Source: Spirochaetia bacterium UBA6919
GTDB taxonomy: Bacteria; Spirochaetota; UBA6919
Direction of reading: 5' to 3'
Length of the DNA: 44,339 nt
NCBI GenBank assembly: GCA_002450905.1
Contig: DKAT01000024.1
Coordinates: forward strand, 2,103 to 46,441
Both the position numbers and the translations under genes were made by a program. How positions within the stretch are numbered: the first letter of the stretch is position 1; each line of letters begins with the position of its first letter. Positions 33,294 to 41,941 of this stretch are shown piece by piece. Below the pieces are notes generated by a model. The model was not told the DNA's origin. It searched no databases and saw only the letters and a program-made list of their open reading frames with translations.

Positions 33294-34748
33294 GTGAACA
33301 TAAAATCTCTTAACCAAAAAATGCCACAATTATATCTTTCTATTTTATTAACAATTATCATTATTTCCTTAACGAATCTATCCTATTCCTGGTCTAATTT
33401 ACCCACGTCAAGAAATAAAGAATACATAAAATATTCGGATTACATAAAAAAATCAAAGATATACAATGAAATGAAAAAAATCCGTAAAAATGCAATAGAC
33501 CATTTAAATAAGGGTCTATACGATAAATCACTGGAATTATACAAACAACTCCTCCTCCTCGAAGAGAAACATCTTGGAAAATATCATCGGGCAGTCGCTG
33601 TCACTTTATATAGTATCGGGATAATTTATGAAGAGAAAAGAGAATACGCCACAGCTATAATTTATTATGAAAAGGCTTTATATTTAGAAAAAACCTATTA
33701 TCCCCAAAATAATTTGCAGATCCCGAAGATAATGAATGTTATTGGATTAATGCATCTGATTACAAACAATTACAAATCATCCAAGGATTATTTCAATCAA
33801 TCCCTAACTATCTTTTTAAAAAATAATAAAAAACATCAAGTCAATATAGCTCTCACGTATAATAACTTCGGATCTCTCTATCTGGAGTTAGCCCAGTATG
33901 AGAAAGCTCTGGACTACTATAACAAATCTCAGATCATTTTAGAAAGCAAATTAGGTAAAGACCATACTGATTTAGCGACGGTCTATAATAATCTTGGAAC
34001 TGTTTTAAAACATCTGAAGCAATATGACAAAGCCCTTGAGTACCACAATAAAGCACTAAAGATTTATGAAAAAGCACTTGGAAAGGATCATCCTTCAATA
34101 GCGAATACCAATAGGAAGATAGCAGATGTTTATACTGATAATAAGCAGTTTGATCCAGCTATAAAACACTACCTAACAGCTCTCCACATCTATGAGAAAA
34201 TATATGGCAAGGAACACCCCTACTCAGCAACGATTCTCAATGATTTGGGATGGATCTATGTCCAGATGAATAACTATCAGCAAGCCATGACATCTTATGT
34301 AACCGCTCTCAAGATTTACCAGAAGACATTAGGAGAAAATAGCATCTCCACAGCCAAGACTTATCAAAATATTGGAGTTCTCTATTCCTCTCAGGGTCAA
34401 TATAATAAAGCACTTGATTCCCTAAAAAAAGCTTTAGCTATTCTGACAAAAACTCTCAATGAGAATCATCCCTCACTTGCCAACACCCATTATAATCTGG
34501 CCATAGCCTATTACTATCTCAAGGACTTAAAATCCGCTGAAACACACATCCTCAAAGCCATCGATATCTATGAAAAGACCTATGGAAATGAGTATCCCGC
34601 AGTAAAACAATCCCGTGACCTGTTGAAAAAAATCCAGGACGCTTCGAAGAATGCTAAATCAAAATCTGTTACTAATAATTCAAAAACAGATGGTGATAAA
34701 GTAATTTCTATTTCTTATGCTATTGGAAAGGCTTTTGAAGTCGCTTAA
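33294..34748 (+). CDS. Secreted TPR protein of kinesin-light-chain type
   Basis: A 484-residue protein starting with GTG (GGAGA 7 bp upstream). A signal peptide or anchor occupies about 12-34 (LYLSILLTIIIISLTNLSYS). From about 62 to 445 there are eight or nine TPRs, mostly 42 residues long with the pattern AxxYxxALxIxEKxLGxxHPxxAxTxxNLGxxY, the TPR_12/kinesin-light-chain form. The array is a protein-binding scaffold, probably periplasmic. The C-terminus is Lys/Ser-rich. The frame ends 32 bp after the start of the next small ORF; see the note there on a possible frameshift. Confidence 0.85.
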   Translation: MNIKSLNQKMPQLYLSILLTIIIISLTNLSYSWSNLPTSRNKEYIKYSDYIKKSKIYNEMKKIRKNAIDHLNKGLYDKSLELYKQLLLLEEKHLGKYHRAVAVTLYSIGIIYEEKREYATAIIYYEKALYLEKTYYPQNNLQIPKIMNVIGLMHLITNNYKSSKDYFNQSLTIFLKNNKKHQVNIALTYNNFGSLYLELAQYEKALDYYNKSQIILESKLGKDHTDLATVYNNLGTVLKHLKQYDKALEYHNKALKIYEKALGKDHPSIANTNRKIADVYTDNKQFDPAIKHYLTALHIYEKIYGKEHPYSATILNDLGWIYVQMNNYQQAMTSYVTALKIYQKTLGENSISTAKTYQNIGVLYSSQGQYNKALDSLKKALAILTKTLNENHPSLANTHYNLAIAYYYLKDLKSAETHILKAIDIYEKTYGNEYPAVKQSRDLLKKIQDASKNAKSKSVTNNSKTDGDKVISISYAIGKAFEVA

Positions 34749-35067
34749 AACCCCTGAGGATATGAAGAAAGTCCAAGTAAAATTAGACGAACTCTATAAA
34801 GCTCATGGATACAAAGATAGAAAAGAGGGTGATGCCAAAATCAAAGCTTATCCTGAAAACTTACAGAAAACAGACCCTAAGAAATTTTCAGAAATACAAA
34901 AAGACATTATGAAAAATTTTGAACCTATGATGAAAGCAACTCAGGATATGATGCAGAAAGCCGCAGATAAATCAAAAAAAGAGAGGGAACAAGAAACGAA
35001 ATCCAAAAAGGATCATCCTACGGGTGATGCTAAAAAACCTGAAGAAAATAAAGATACCCAAAAATAA
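34717..35067 (+). CDS. Small charged helical protein overlapping the TPR gene
   Basis: 116 residues, Lys/Glu/Asp-rich, no signal peptide or membrane segment. The sequence from TPEDMKKVQVKLDELYKAHGYK to about residue 85 looks like a genuine helical domain, ending in a Lys/Glu tail. It overlaps the TPR gene by 32 bp in the +1 frame, with a weak ribosome site. An ATG at 34762 is an alternative start, but GAGG sits only 2 bp before it. Either it is a translationally coupled partner, or the TPR gene and this ORF were one protein split by a frameshift near 34710-34750. Confidence 0.5.
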   Translation: MLLERLLKSLKTPEDMKKVQVKLDELYKAHGYKDRKEGDAKIKAYPENLQKTDPKKFSEIQKDIMKNFEPMMKATQDMMQKAADKSKKEREQETKSKKDHPTGDAKKPEENKDTQK

Positions 35068-35231
35068 TTCTGCCCCTAATCAGACTCTTTTAATTCACAG
35101 CCAACACACCCGACAAGTATCGGAACTAAAATTTCTGATTCCGATGTTGTTTCGTTTCAGTGTATCTGAGATCACAGTTATAAGTCCTGTGAATTCAATG
35201 GATTAATAGATTGTTGATTTTTATAGGCAGG

Positions 35232-35247
35232 ATAGATTATCTTTCAA
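35232..35247 (+). repeat. 16-bp direct repeat, left copy
   Basis: ATAGATTATCTTTCAA occurs here and, identical, at 36194-36209. The pair brackets the hicBA genes and the truncated LRR gene. Confidence 0.5.
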
Positions 35248-35363
35248 AAAAAAATATGTTTCCAATTCCTGATAAAAATGGGCTTTCGATAGATATGTTT
35301 TAATTAAAATATTTGTAATTTGGGTATGAAGAACCAAAATAGTCTTTGTGTTCATTTAGGTAA

Positions 35364-35594
35364 TTATTCATCGAGCAGACTCTTAAAAGTACTTTCGTCA
35401 AGACCTGCTTGTCTTAACATTTCATGAAATAACCATTTTGGAATATCCTTTCCGTGTTGATGGCTGATTCTAACTCTTAATATATCACTATTGGTTAGAA
35501 TTTTACGCCATGTTTCGTGTTTTTTTGTACGGATTAACATAAAATCCATTTTCATTAATACTTTTCTAAATTGATCATAACTGTATGAAGCCAT
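35364..35594 (-). CDS. hicA: HicA-family toxin (mRNA interferase)
   Basis: A 76-residue basic protein with the small double-stranded-RNA-binding-like fold of HicA/YcfA: the MKMDFMLIRTKKHETW region holds the family's catalytic-His position (KKH instead of the common GSH), followed by VRISHQHGKDIPKWLFHEMLRQAGLDESTFKSLL, closely matching the family's C-terminal half. HicA cleaves mRNA until neutralised by HicB. It overlaps the upstream hicB by 20 bp, so the order is hicB-hicA (antitoxin first). Confidence 0.8.
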   Translation of the reverse strand: MASYSYDQFRKVLMKMDFMLIRTKKHETWRKILTNSDILRVRISHQHGKDIPKWLFHEMLRQAGLDESTFKSLLDE

Positions 35595-35886
35595 GTTTGA
35601 TTTCCATGAGCATTCTTAACTCCCAATCATTTTTACAATTTGATATGGTCTGAACATAGGGCAGGTGGTGGGCTCGGTTGGGACTCTTTGTATATAACTC
35701 AATATTCTGCATGTATTCTTCCGAATATTCCTTAATAGCCTCGATCATGTCTTCAATAACTATTTCGGGGTTTTCCATTTCAGAAACAATATCCAACTCA
35801 GGACAATAAGCACAATAATTCCCCTCATCCTTCGCTAATAGGATTGTTAGGACTTTTTCCCGGATAATAATTTTAGGGACTGACAT
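35575..35886 (-). CDS. hicB: HicB-family antitoxin
   Basis: 103 residues. The partial RNase H-like fold is visible as LAKDEGNYCAYCPELDIVSEMENPEIVIEDMIEAIKEY, the standard HicB strand-helix pattern. The C-terminal ~45 residues contain no evident helix-turn-helix or ribbon-helix-helix, so autoregulation by DNA binding may be lacking or unusual. AAGGA precedes the ATG at 35886. It partners the HicA toxin encoded just downstream. The genes lie directly beside a truncated LRR gene. Confidence 0.78.
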   Translation of the reverse strand: MSVPKIIIREKVLTILLAKDEGNYCAYCPELDIVSEMENPEIVIEDMIEAIKEYSEEYMQNIELYTKSPNRAHHLPYVQTISNCKNDWELRMLMEIKHGFIQL

Positions 35887-35913
35887 ATAATTTTCCTTTA
35901 TTAAAATATAATA

Positions 35914-36123
35914 TCACAATTGGGTAAGTTGCTTTCCAGATAAATCCAGTTTATAGACCTTCAAAGGGTTTTTGAGGGCTTCTTCGAGACTAGCATAGAT
36001 CGCCTCTTTCTTTAACTGCTCTTCTGTCAGGAGTTTTGAGCTTTCTTCTCCTTTGATATCCTCTCCGGATACAGAAATTATTAAAACAAGGGTGAGGATT
36101 AATATAAATGATTTTTTCATCAT
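35914..36123 (-). pseudogene. 5' remnant of a leucine-rich-repeat gene
   Basis: A 69-residue ORF with good AAGGA, a signal peptide (KKSFILILTLVLIISVSG) and the typical lead-in of Leptospira-type LRR proteins (YASLEEALKNPLKVYKLDLSGKQLTQL). It stops right at the first repeat, 28 bp before the hicB start. The missing repeats suggest truncation, possibly by arrival of the hicBA pair. A short expressed peptide cannot be excluded. Confidence 0.6.
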
Positions 36124-36193
36124 GATATCCTTCTTTATTTGTTAAATTAAAGATATACTAATAGAATAAATTAATCAAATTATTTATCGTAAA

Positions 36194-36209
36194 ATAGATT
36201 ATCTTTCAA
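36194..36209 (+). repeat. 16-bp direct repeat, right copy
   Basis: Identical to 35232-35247 (ATAGATTATCTTTCAA), in the same orientation. Distance between copies is about 960 bp. Confidence 0.5.
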
Positions 36210-36362
36210 CAGGGGGTATAAAGATTTTATTGGGGTTTGGACGATGGAGATTTTTGGGTTGGATTCTTTTATAGTTGAAATCTTTGTAAGATCTATGATT
36301 TCTTCAATTTGATCATTCGATTCCAACTATTAAAAGAGTTACTTATAGTAGTTCTCTGATGT

Positions 36363-37205
36363 TTATTTGTTATCTTCTTTGTCTTTGTCACCGCTTGAGG
36401 AGTTTCCACCCGTACTTCCAGATCCAACGATGGCTTGCATGGATTTACTGATTTCTAACATCACTTTAATGTTAAATCCTCGTTTTCTGGTTTCAAGAAG
36501 GATGAAAAATGCTCGTTTACTTTTTAAATATCCAAGAGATTTTACGAGAGCCCAGCACAAGAATTGATCGGAAATACTAACTCTTCTTAAACGATCGGTG
36601 ATGATATCTACGATAACTTCTTTTTTAAGGGTATGAAGATTATATGATTTTGATTCGCTTGTTTCAGAATCTTTTTCGTAGAGCTTTGCAAGGGTTAATA
36701 CAGCCATAGCACGGCATCGCTCTTCTGGATCCAAATACATTCTTGCAATGAGGATTCGAGTAAACATCACTTTAAGATTTTTATTACTGGTGACGGAGCC
36801 TGCATTTTCGTGGATAAAGTAGGCTGCTGATGCTCTTACTTTCCATTGATCAGAAATGTTTTGTTTTTTAGCCTGATTTTCGTTCCAGATACCTTCTTCG
36901 AGAGCTGTGCGGTATATTTTTGTGATTGTGGGATTGGATATTTTTTTTTGGCTGAGTTTTAGAATAGCCATTTTTACTTCTGTATCTTCAAATGTGATAT
37001 AAGATTGGTACAAAAAGTCGTCGTTGGCACTCCCTAGTTTTTCTATATATTTTTTTGTAAATTCAGTGTCTGTTAAGCCTAATTCTTTTTGGAGTTCTGT
37101 ATTTTCTGATTTACTTGTTTCCTTTGATGTTTTATCCTCTTGAGCAAAACCACTGTAAGAACTGATAATTAATAGAAATGTAAGGATTATAGCTATTTTT
37201 TTCAT
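36363..37205 (-). CDS. Secreted helical-repeat protein of unknown function
   Basis: 280 residues with a Sec signal (KKIAIILTFLLIISSYSGFA, probable cut before QED). The mature part is all-helical with HEAT-like spacing: EDTEVKMAILKLSQKKI, VRASAAYFIHENAG, RCRAMAVLTLAKLYEKD and FLCWALVKSLGYLKSKRAFFILLETRKRG. It ends in a Ser/Gly/Lys-rich tail. Such repeats bind proteins; no enzyme motif is seen. GAGG lies about 8 bp before the ATG. It stands alone on this strand, 239 bp from the LRR remnant. Confidence 0.65.
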   Translation of the reverse strand: MKKIAIILTFLLIISSYSGFAQEDKTSKETSKSENTELQKELGLTDTEFTKKYIEKLGSANDDFLYQSYITFEDTEVKMAILKLSQKKISNPTITKIYRTALEEGIWNENQAKKQNISDQWKVRASAAYFIHENAGSVTSNKNLKVMFTRILIARMYLDPEERCRAMAVLTLAKLYEKDSETSESKSYNLHTLKKEVIVDIITDRLRRVSISDQFLCWALVKSLGYLKSKRAFFILLETRKRGFNIKVMLEISKSMQAIVGSGSTGGNSSSGDKDKEDNK

Positions 37206-37518
37206 GTATATACCTCAAATGATTTCTTCATGTTTTATAAGTCTTTTCGATAATTTAAGTCTCTGGCTTTAATCAAATGAAAATTATTTTTCTTTAATTT
37301 AATAAAAAATACATTTATTGATCTGTCTACTTTTTTTGGTAACTGATGTTTGGCATTGATAGTATTGTTTTGTAGTTGATAATTCGATAAGCTCGTCATG
37401 ACAGTTCTGTTAAGAGGATTTTGAGATTAACGATTTTTAGTGTATAATATATCCATTGAATGGGAAATTTAGAGTAAAATTATTTATATTCTATCGGAAA
37501 ATGTTTTAATAAAATATT
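37206..37518. other. AT-rich divergent spacer
   Basis: 313 bp between the divergent genes at 37205 and 37519. A TTGGCAT-like sequence near 37350 lacks correct sigma-54 spacing. Nothing else recognised. Confidence 0.45.
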
Positions 37519-38712
37519 ATGAAAGATTTATTGTTATTTATCAGACAGGAAAAATTCCTCAGTGGGATATTATTTCTTTCTGTTATTCAGGTATTTTTAG
37601 TTTATTATATTGTTATTCCCCCTTTCTCAGCTGGTATTAAGATATCATTATCCATAATTTATTGTATCCAATTAATAATTCTATTTAATTCGGCTAAGGA
37701 TAACCGATGGATTATCTGGTTTATCTATGGTATGGGATTGGTTTATCGTGTGATTATTATTTATCAGATATCTGTGGTTGATTATTATGGGATCAGACTA
37801 TGGATTTTACCTTCGAATGAGTGGATTGGTTATTTTGGACATATTCTTGGCAGATATTTTAAAGATAATCATTTGTCCTACCTCATATTAACAATAATTA
37901 CAGAATCTGTGATCTATTTCTTATTGGTCAAATTGTTAAACATCTTTAGGACTGAAAGGGAAATTCCTTTAGTGTACTGGTGGAATCCCTTTGTGATATT
38001 TTATTTATATGGCAATATGGATCCTCTTATTTTATGGAATATGATAATAATTATCTGTAGTGTGTTGATAGTTTATCAGAAAAGGGTTTTTGCTTCTTTG
38101 ATCTTTAGTTTGGCTTTGGGTATTTATGATTTGTCGGTTATGTATTTTTCTTTGTTATTTAATCAATTGAAGGGATATGTTGTTATTCCTGTTTTAGTTG
38201 GGATTAGTGTATTTATTGTCCCTATTTTATTTAGATATGATATTTTTCCAGGTTATCTGGAATTTGTGTTTAATCAATCTATTTATTCTGATTGGCTTCA
38301 GAACGTATTTTCATTTCTTGGTGGATCGATTATATTAGGGTGGAAAGAGTATATAAAGATATTTTTTTTGTCAATATTTTTATCTGCCGGGGTATGGACT
38401 CTATTTAGCAGAAGAAACGTATTTGAGAAGAGCTATTTGGGGTTTTATATTCTAGTATTATCTTATCCAGAAGTATTTATTAAACTACCTATTTTATTAA
38501 TCCTTTTTGGAACAATTTATATGAATATTGGAATACTTCTTCTCTCGCTGTATATATTTTTTACAAGGAGTTTTGTCGGGGGTGGATTTATAGCACTTAG
38601 ACCTTATGATTTGATTATCCAATACACTATTCTAGTAGGATGTTTGCCTTTATCTATTTTTTTTCATAAGAAGAATTATTTTATTGATGGACAAATTAAG
38701 AGTGATAGTTGA
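37519..38712 (+). CDS. Polytopic membrane protein, GT-C glycosyltransferase-like
   Basis: 397 residues with about ten to eleven transmembrane helices. The segment PLVYWWNPFVIFYLYGNMDPLILWNM (about 150-175) resembles the 'WNPxxxxxxxGNxDxLxxxx' loop of GT-C enzymes such as DUF2029-type mannosyltransferases, which use polyprenyl-phosphate sugars. An acidic VVDYYG loop near residue 86 could hold the catalytic Asp. This is a pattern match only. If right, it might use lipid-linked sugar made by the GT2 enzyme at 25032. Its 3' end overlaps the converging cobyrinate synthase gene by 17 bp. Confidence 0.6.
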   Translation: MKDLLLFIRQEKFLSGILFLSVIQVFLVYYIVIPPFSAGIKISLSIIYCIQLIILFNSAKDNRWIIWFIYGMGLVYRVIIIYQISVVDYYGIRLWILPSNEWIGYFGHILGRYFKDNHLSYLILTIITESVIYFLLVKLLNIFRTEREIPLVYWWNPFVIFYLYGNMDPLILWNMIIIICSVLIVYQKRVFASLIFSLALGIYDLSVMYFSLLFNQLKGYVVIPVLVGISVFIVPILFRYDIFPGYLEFVFNQSIYSDWLQNVFSFLGGSIILGWKEYIKIFFLSIFLSAGVWTLFSRRNVFEKSYLGFYILVLSYPEVFIKLPILLILFGTIYMNIGILLLSLYIFFTRSFVGGGFIALRPYDLIIQYTILVGCLPLSIFFHKKNYFIDGQIKSDS

Positions 38713-40078
38713 TATCTTTTAAGAACTGAACAAAAGATTTAGCCCATTGTGGTGATGAAATAGCGTGCAAGTGAGCATAGGAAGCGAAGACGTTTTTATA
38801 TAGAATCCCATCGACGTTTCCATCAATACCTGTACCTCTTTTGATATTATAGGCGAATTGGATGTTCTGATCAAGATTTATGATTTCAGAATAGTGGAAT
38901 TCATGGGCTCTCATTTCGTTCTCCATCTTTAACCAGTGATTGTTATTTGAGAGGGAGAGAGTTATATATCCAAGACCTTTAGGTTTATTTGACTGGATAA
39001 TATCACAGGGGAGAGAACCTACCATTGATGCTTTATTACCCTGCCAATTTATGGATCTTGAAAGGTACATTAAACCTCCACATTCAGCATATACAGGGAG
39101 ACCCTTTTCAATATGCTTATGGATATCCATTCTCAGGGATTCATTCCTTTCCAGTTCTTTTAGAAAGACTTCAGGGAATCCTCCTCCTATGTATAGACCG
39201 TTCATTTCAGGAAGTTTTGGGTCATATAGAGTATTAAATGGGATCAGTTCAGCCCCTTCCTGGATTAAGGCTTCTATGTTATTCTGATAATAGAAATTAA
39301 ATACGCGATCCCTTGCTATGCCGATTTTAATATGAGACTTAGTTTGAGGGATATCCACTGGAGATGAGATTTTTTCAAGATGTGTGGCGGTATTAGCTAT
39401 TTCAATAAGGCGTTGGATATCGATATAGTTTTCAGCCATTTTTTGGAAATTATTTAGCTTATTGACTAACTGGGGATTTTCATCTACAGGAACTAATCCC
39501 ATGTGACGTTCTGTCATTTCAATATCACTCTTGGATGGGATAGCACCAAGAACCTCGACACCACAGTAGTACTTAATGGCCTCCCGAAGTTTTGATTCAT
39601 GACGAGAGCCTCTTACCTGGTTTAGGATCACACCCTTGAATAGAACGTCTCTGTCGAAATGCTCATATCCCATGATAAGAGGGGCAATGCCTCTGTTCAT
39701 CCCTTTGCAATTGATAACAAGAATTACTGGAGATTTTAATAGTTTTGAAAGATGGGCAGTACTTCCAGAGCCATATAGATCAAGTCCATCGTGCAATCCC
39801 ATGTTTCCTTCGATGATGGCAATATCATTACCTAAAAACCTTTTTTGGAATAAGGAAATTACATTACCTTCTCCCATTAAATAGGTATCCAGATTATAAC
39901 AGGGCTTTGATGATGCATTTGAAAGCCACATGGGATCAATATAATCAGGACCTTTCTTGAAAGTCTGTACCCTTAAACCCTTATTAAAAAAGGATTTTAC
40001 AATACCAAGACTTATGGTTGTTTTGCCTGAACTCCTCTGGGGAGCAGAAATGACTAATCGGGGATAATTTAGCTCCAT
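38696..40078 (-). CDS. cbiA: Cobyrinate a,c-diamide synthase family (CbiA/CobB)
   Basis: A 460-residue ATP- and glutamine-dependent amidase of the cobalamin pathway, adding amides to acetate side chains a and c. P-loop APQRSSGKT (12-20) and KKGPDYIDPMWLS mark the ATPase part; the C-terminal class-I glutaminase has GGGFPEVF, nucleophile Cys in YAECGGLMYLS, and MRAHEFHYSEI with the catalytic His. No other cobalamin gene is present here. DsrN, which amidates sirohaem, belongs to the same family and cannot be excluded. Last gene in the minus-strand run starting at 43992. Confidence 0.88.
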   Translation of the reverse strand: MELNYPRLVISAPQRSSGKTTISLGIVKSFFNKGLRVQTFKKGPDYIDPMWLSNASSKPCYNLDTYLMGEGNVISLFQKRFLGNDIAIIEGNMGLHDGLDLYGSGSTAHLSKLLKSPVILVINCKGMNRGIAPLIMGYEHFDRDVLFKGVILNQVRGSRHESKLREAIKYYCGVEVLGAIPSKSDIEMTERHMGLVPVDENPQLVNKLNNFQKMAENYIDIQRLIEIANTATHLEKISSPVDIPQTKSHIKIGIARDRVFNFYYQNNIEALIQEGAELIPFNTLYDPKLPEMNGLYIGGGFPEVFLKELERNESLRMDIHKHIEKGLPVYAECGGLMYLSRSINWQGNKASMVGSLPCDIIQSNKPKGLGYITLSLSNNNHWLKMENEMRAHEFHYSEIINLDQNIQFAYNIKRGTGIDGNVDGILYKNVFASYAHLHAISSPQWAKSFVQFLKDINYHS

Positions 40079-40126
40079 GAAATTATTGAATATTCCTTCT
40101 TAAATGTATTCTGCTCCTCAATATTC

Positions 40127-40387
40127 TCAGTTATGTAGAGCTACTTTTGGTTTATCTTCGTGAACTGCCTGATGTTCTTCTTCCAACATAATAATCTTTG
40201 ATGATTTGAACTGAGTTTCTTCTTTCAAAGCAGGTTTAGCTGTACCTGTGGTTATTGTTTTACTATACCCAACAAGCTCCTGACCTAAAGTTGCCACTGA
40301 GATTGTTACTATAACAGTTGTTGCAAGGAGTGCAAAAATTACTATGGGCAATACAAAGAATATAATTCCTACTAATCCTTCTAACAT
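40127..40387 (-). CDS. Small single-pass membrane protein
   Basis: 86 residues from the ATG at 40387. GAGGAGGA lies at the ideal distance from this ATG but abuts the ATG two codons upstream (40393), so the inner start is chosen. One long hydrophobic segment, about 3-35 (EGLVGIIFFVLPIVIFALLATTVIVTISVA), may be one helix or a tight pair, followed by a polar tail. Family unknown. Lies between phzF and cbiA on the same strand. Confidence 0.6.
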   Translation of the reverse strand: MLEGLVGIIFFVLPIVIFALLATTVIVTISVATLGQELVGYSKTITTGTAKPALKEETQFKSSKIIMLEEEHQAVHEDKPKVALHN

Positions 40388-40493
40388 AATCATTTCCTCC
40401 TCTAATACTCATTTCCCCCTATCAGAAGTCATCACACCCTTCTTATATTATAAACACCTTAATTAAAGGAAAATAACGAAGATTATCATAATT

Positions 40494-41285
40494 TTAATAC
40501 AATATTTCAGTCTTCATCACTGTAATCGCCTGACCACTGATGAAAGCCCTCTGTCCAAGAAGATGTACCTGGACTTCACCCCCTCGTTTGGAGGCTTGAT
40601 AAGCCTTTAAGTGATTTTTTCCCAAACGCTGCTTCCAATAGGGTCCAAGACATGTATAGGCTGAACCGGTGACGGGATCTTCATTAATTCCAACTCTGGG
40701 AGCAAAAAAACGGCATATAAAATCATACTCTCCAGAATCACAAGGACTTGTAACTATAACACCCCTCATATCCACTTTACTGAGTATAGAATAATCTGGT
40801 TTAATATTCCGTAAGATAGATTCAGATTCGATATGGACAAGATAATCCATTTTATTCTTCCCTATATAGTTCGATTGTACACCAAGCCCATCCAGAAGAT
40901 GATCCGGAGCAGGTACTTTTCTTTCTCTATAGATGGGGAAATCCATCTCTATCCAGTTACCCTTACCCCGTGTGGTTAATAATCCACTCCGGGTATAGAA
41001 TTGTATTTCCTTATCTCTTGCGATATAGGAGTGATCCCATAGTATATGAGCTGTAGCCAGAGTAGCATGACCACAGAGATCAACTTCAACTTCCGGGGTG
41101 AACCAACGTAATCGATAGCCATCACCTTCTTTTATCGCAAATGCAGTCTCAGCAAGATTCATTTCATTGGCTATTTTCTGCATCCATTCATCATTACAAG
41201 GGATCTCCAATATACATACCCCAGCAGGATTGCCGTGATAGGGCTTTTTCGTAAAGGAGTCTACCTGATAGATTGTAATACCCAA
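40494..41285 (-). CDS. PhzF-family isomerase/epimerase-like protein (TTG start)
   Basis: 263 residues from a TTG at 41285, which CAGGAGGAG precedes by 7 bp; the protein then starts MGITIYQVDSFTKKPYHGNPAG, the exact PhzF N-terminus. Longer starts would overlap the upstream gene by up to 47 bp. Catalytic Glu46 (NLAETAF), CGHATLATAH and DPVTGSAYTCLGPYW are conserved. PhzF-fold enzymes isomerise small acids; the substrate here is unknown, and phenazine synthesis is not implied. It begins 4 bp after the Nim-like gene stop, so the two are coupled. Confidence 0.88.
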   Translation of the reverse strand: MGITIYQVDSFTKKPYHGNPAGVCILEIPCNDEWMQKIANEMNLAETAFAIKEGDGYRLRWFTPEVEVDLCGHATLATAHILWDHSYIARDKEIQFYTRSGLLTTRGKGNWIEMDFPIYRERKVPAPDHLLDGLGVQSNYIGKNKMDYLVHIESESILRNIKPDYSILSKVDMRGVIVTSPCDSGEYDFICRFFAPRVGINEDPVTGSAYTCLGPYWKQRLGKNHLKAYQASKRGGEVQVHLLGQRAFISGQAITVMKTEILY

Positions 41286-41289
41286 TCGC

Positions 41290-41904
41290 TTACTCCTCCT
41301 GACTAAGAGTTTTTCTGATCTGATGAGCTGTTTCATGATCCATAGAGAGATTTCTCTCTATTAATTTATCAATAAGACCAAGTCTCTTTTCTCTACTGAT
41401 ATTCTGCCCGAACTTTGATTTCATGGTAATCTTCTCTGGAACAACTTTAAAAACACCGACCTCAATTAATGATTTCTTATATAATGGATCTTCTGAAGTA
41501 ATTTCTTTATATCCACCCTCTGGCTGATACTTTATCATGATTGTATTGAGATATTTTGCCTTATCGGAAAGATCATCAACGATCTTAATAACTCCATTAA
41601 TTTGCACAGACTTAAAATATGATGTTGCTGGACAAGCATATTCCTTACCAGACCAGTATGATGGTATCATGGCATAGGGAATAATTGCACTGAAGCTAAC
41701 TCTGGGAGATTTATGAAATGACTGAAACTTCTCACCATCCAATGCACCATGGAAATATACAGCCCCATCAACCCAAACATAATTCAACGGGACAATACGG
41801 GGATAGTTATTCTCAGTGATTATACCAAGATGACCTATCTGAACTTGATTGAGCACTTCATCGATTTCAATTAAATCATCAGTACTGTGTTCTAAGCGTC
41901 TCAT
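41290..41904 (-). CDS. Pyridoxamine-5'-phosphate-oxidase-like flavoprotein, Nim type
   Basis: 204 residues. The split-barrel FMN-binding fold is visible as VQIGHLGIITENNYPRIVPLNYVWVDGAVYFHGALDGEKFQSFHKSPRVSFSA, the pattern of Nim-like flavoproteins (PF12900 type). C-terminal ~60 residues form helices not found in short members. Reaction unknown. Its last codons contain the ribosome site of the PhzF gene, tying the two together in expression. Confidence 0.8.
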   Translation of the reverse strand: MRRLEHSTDDLIEIDEVLNQVQIGHLGIITENNYPRIVPLNYVWVDGAVYFHGALDGEKFQSFHKSPRVSFSAIIPYAMIPSYWSGKEYACPATSYFKSVQINGVIKIVDDLSDKAKYLNTIMIKYQPEGGYKEITSEDPLYKKSLIEVGVFKVVPEKITMKSKFGQNISREKRLGLIDKLIERNLSMDHETAHQIRKTLSQEE

Positions 41905-41941
41905 TCTTGTTATCCTGGATTGTTAAAGGAGATTTCATCTG

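Noticed and set aside
37350..37372. Sigma-54-like TTGGCAT sequence upstream of 37519
   Set aside because: Lacks the final C of TGGCAC and a TTGC at the required 5-bp spacing.
38940..39287. 115-codon plus-strand ORF opposite cbiA
   Set aside because: Antisense shadow of a gene with intact catalytic motifs; no ribosome site.
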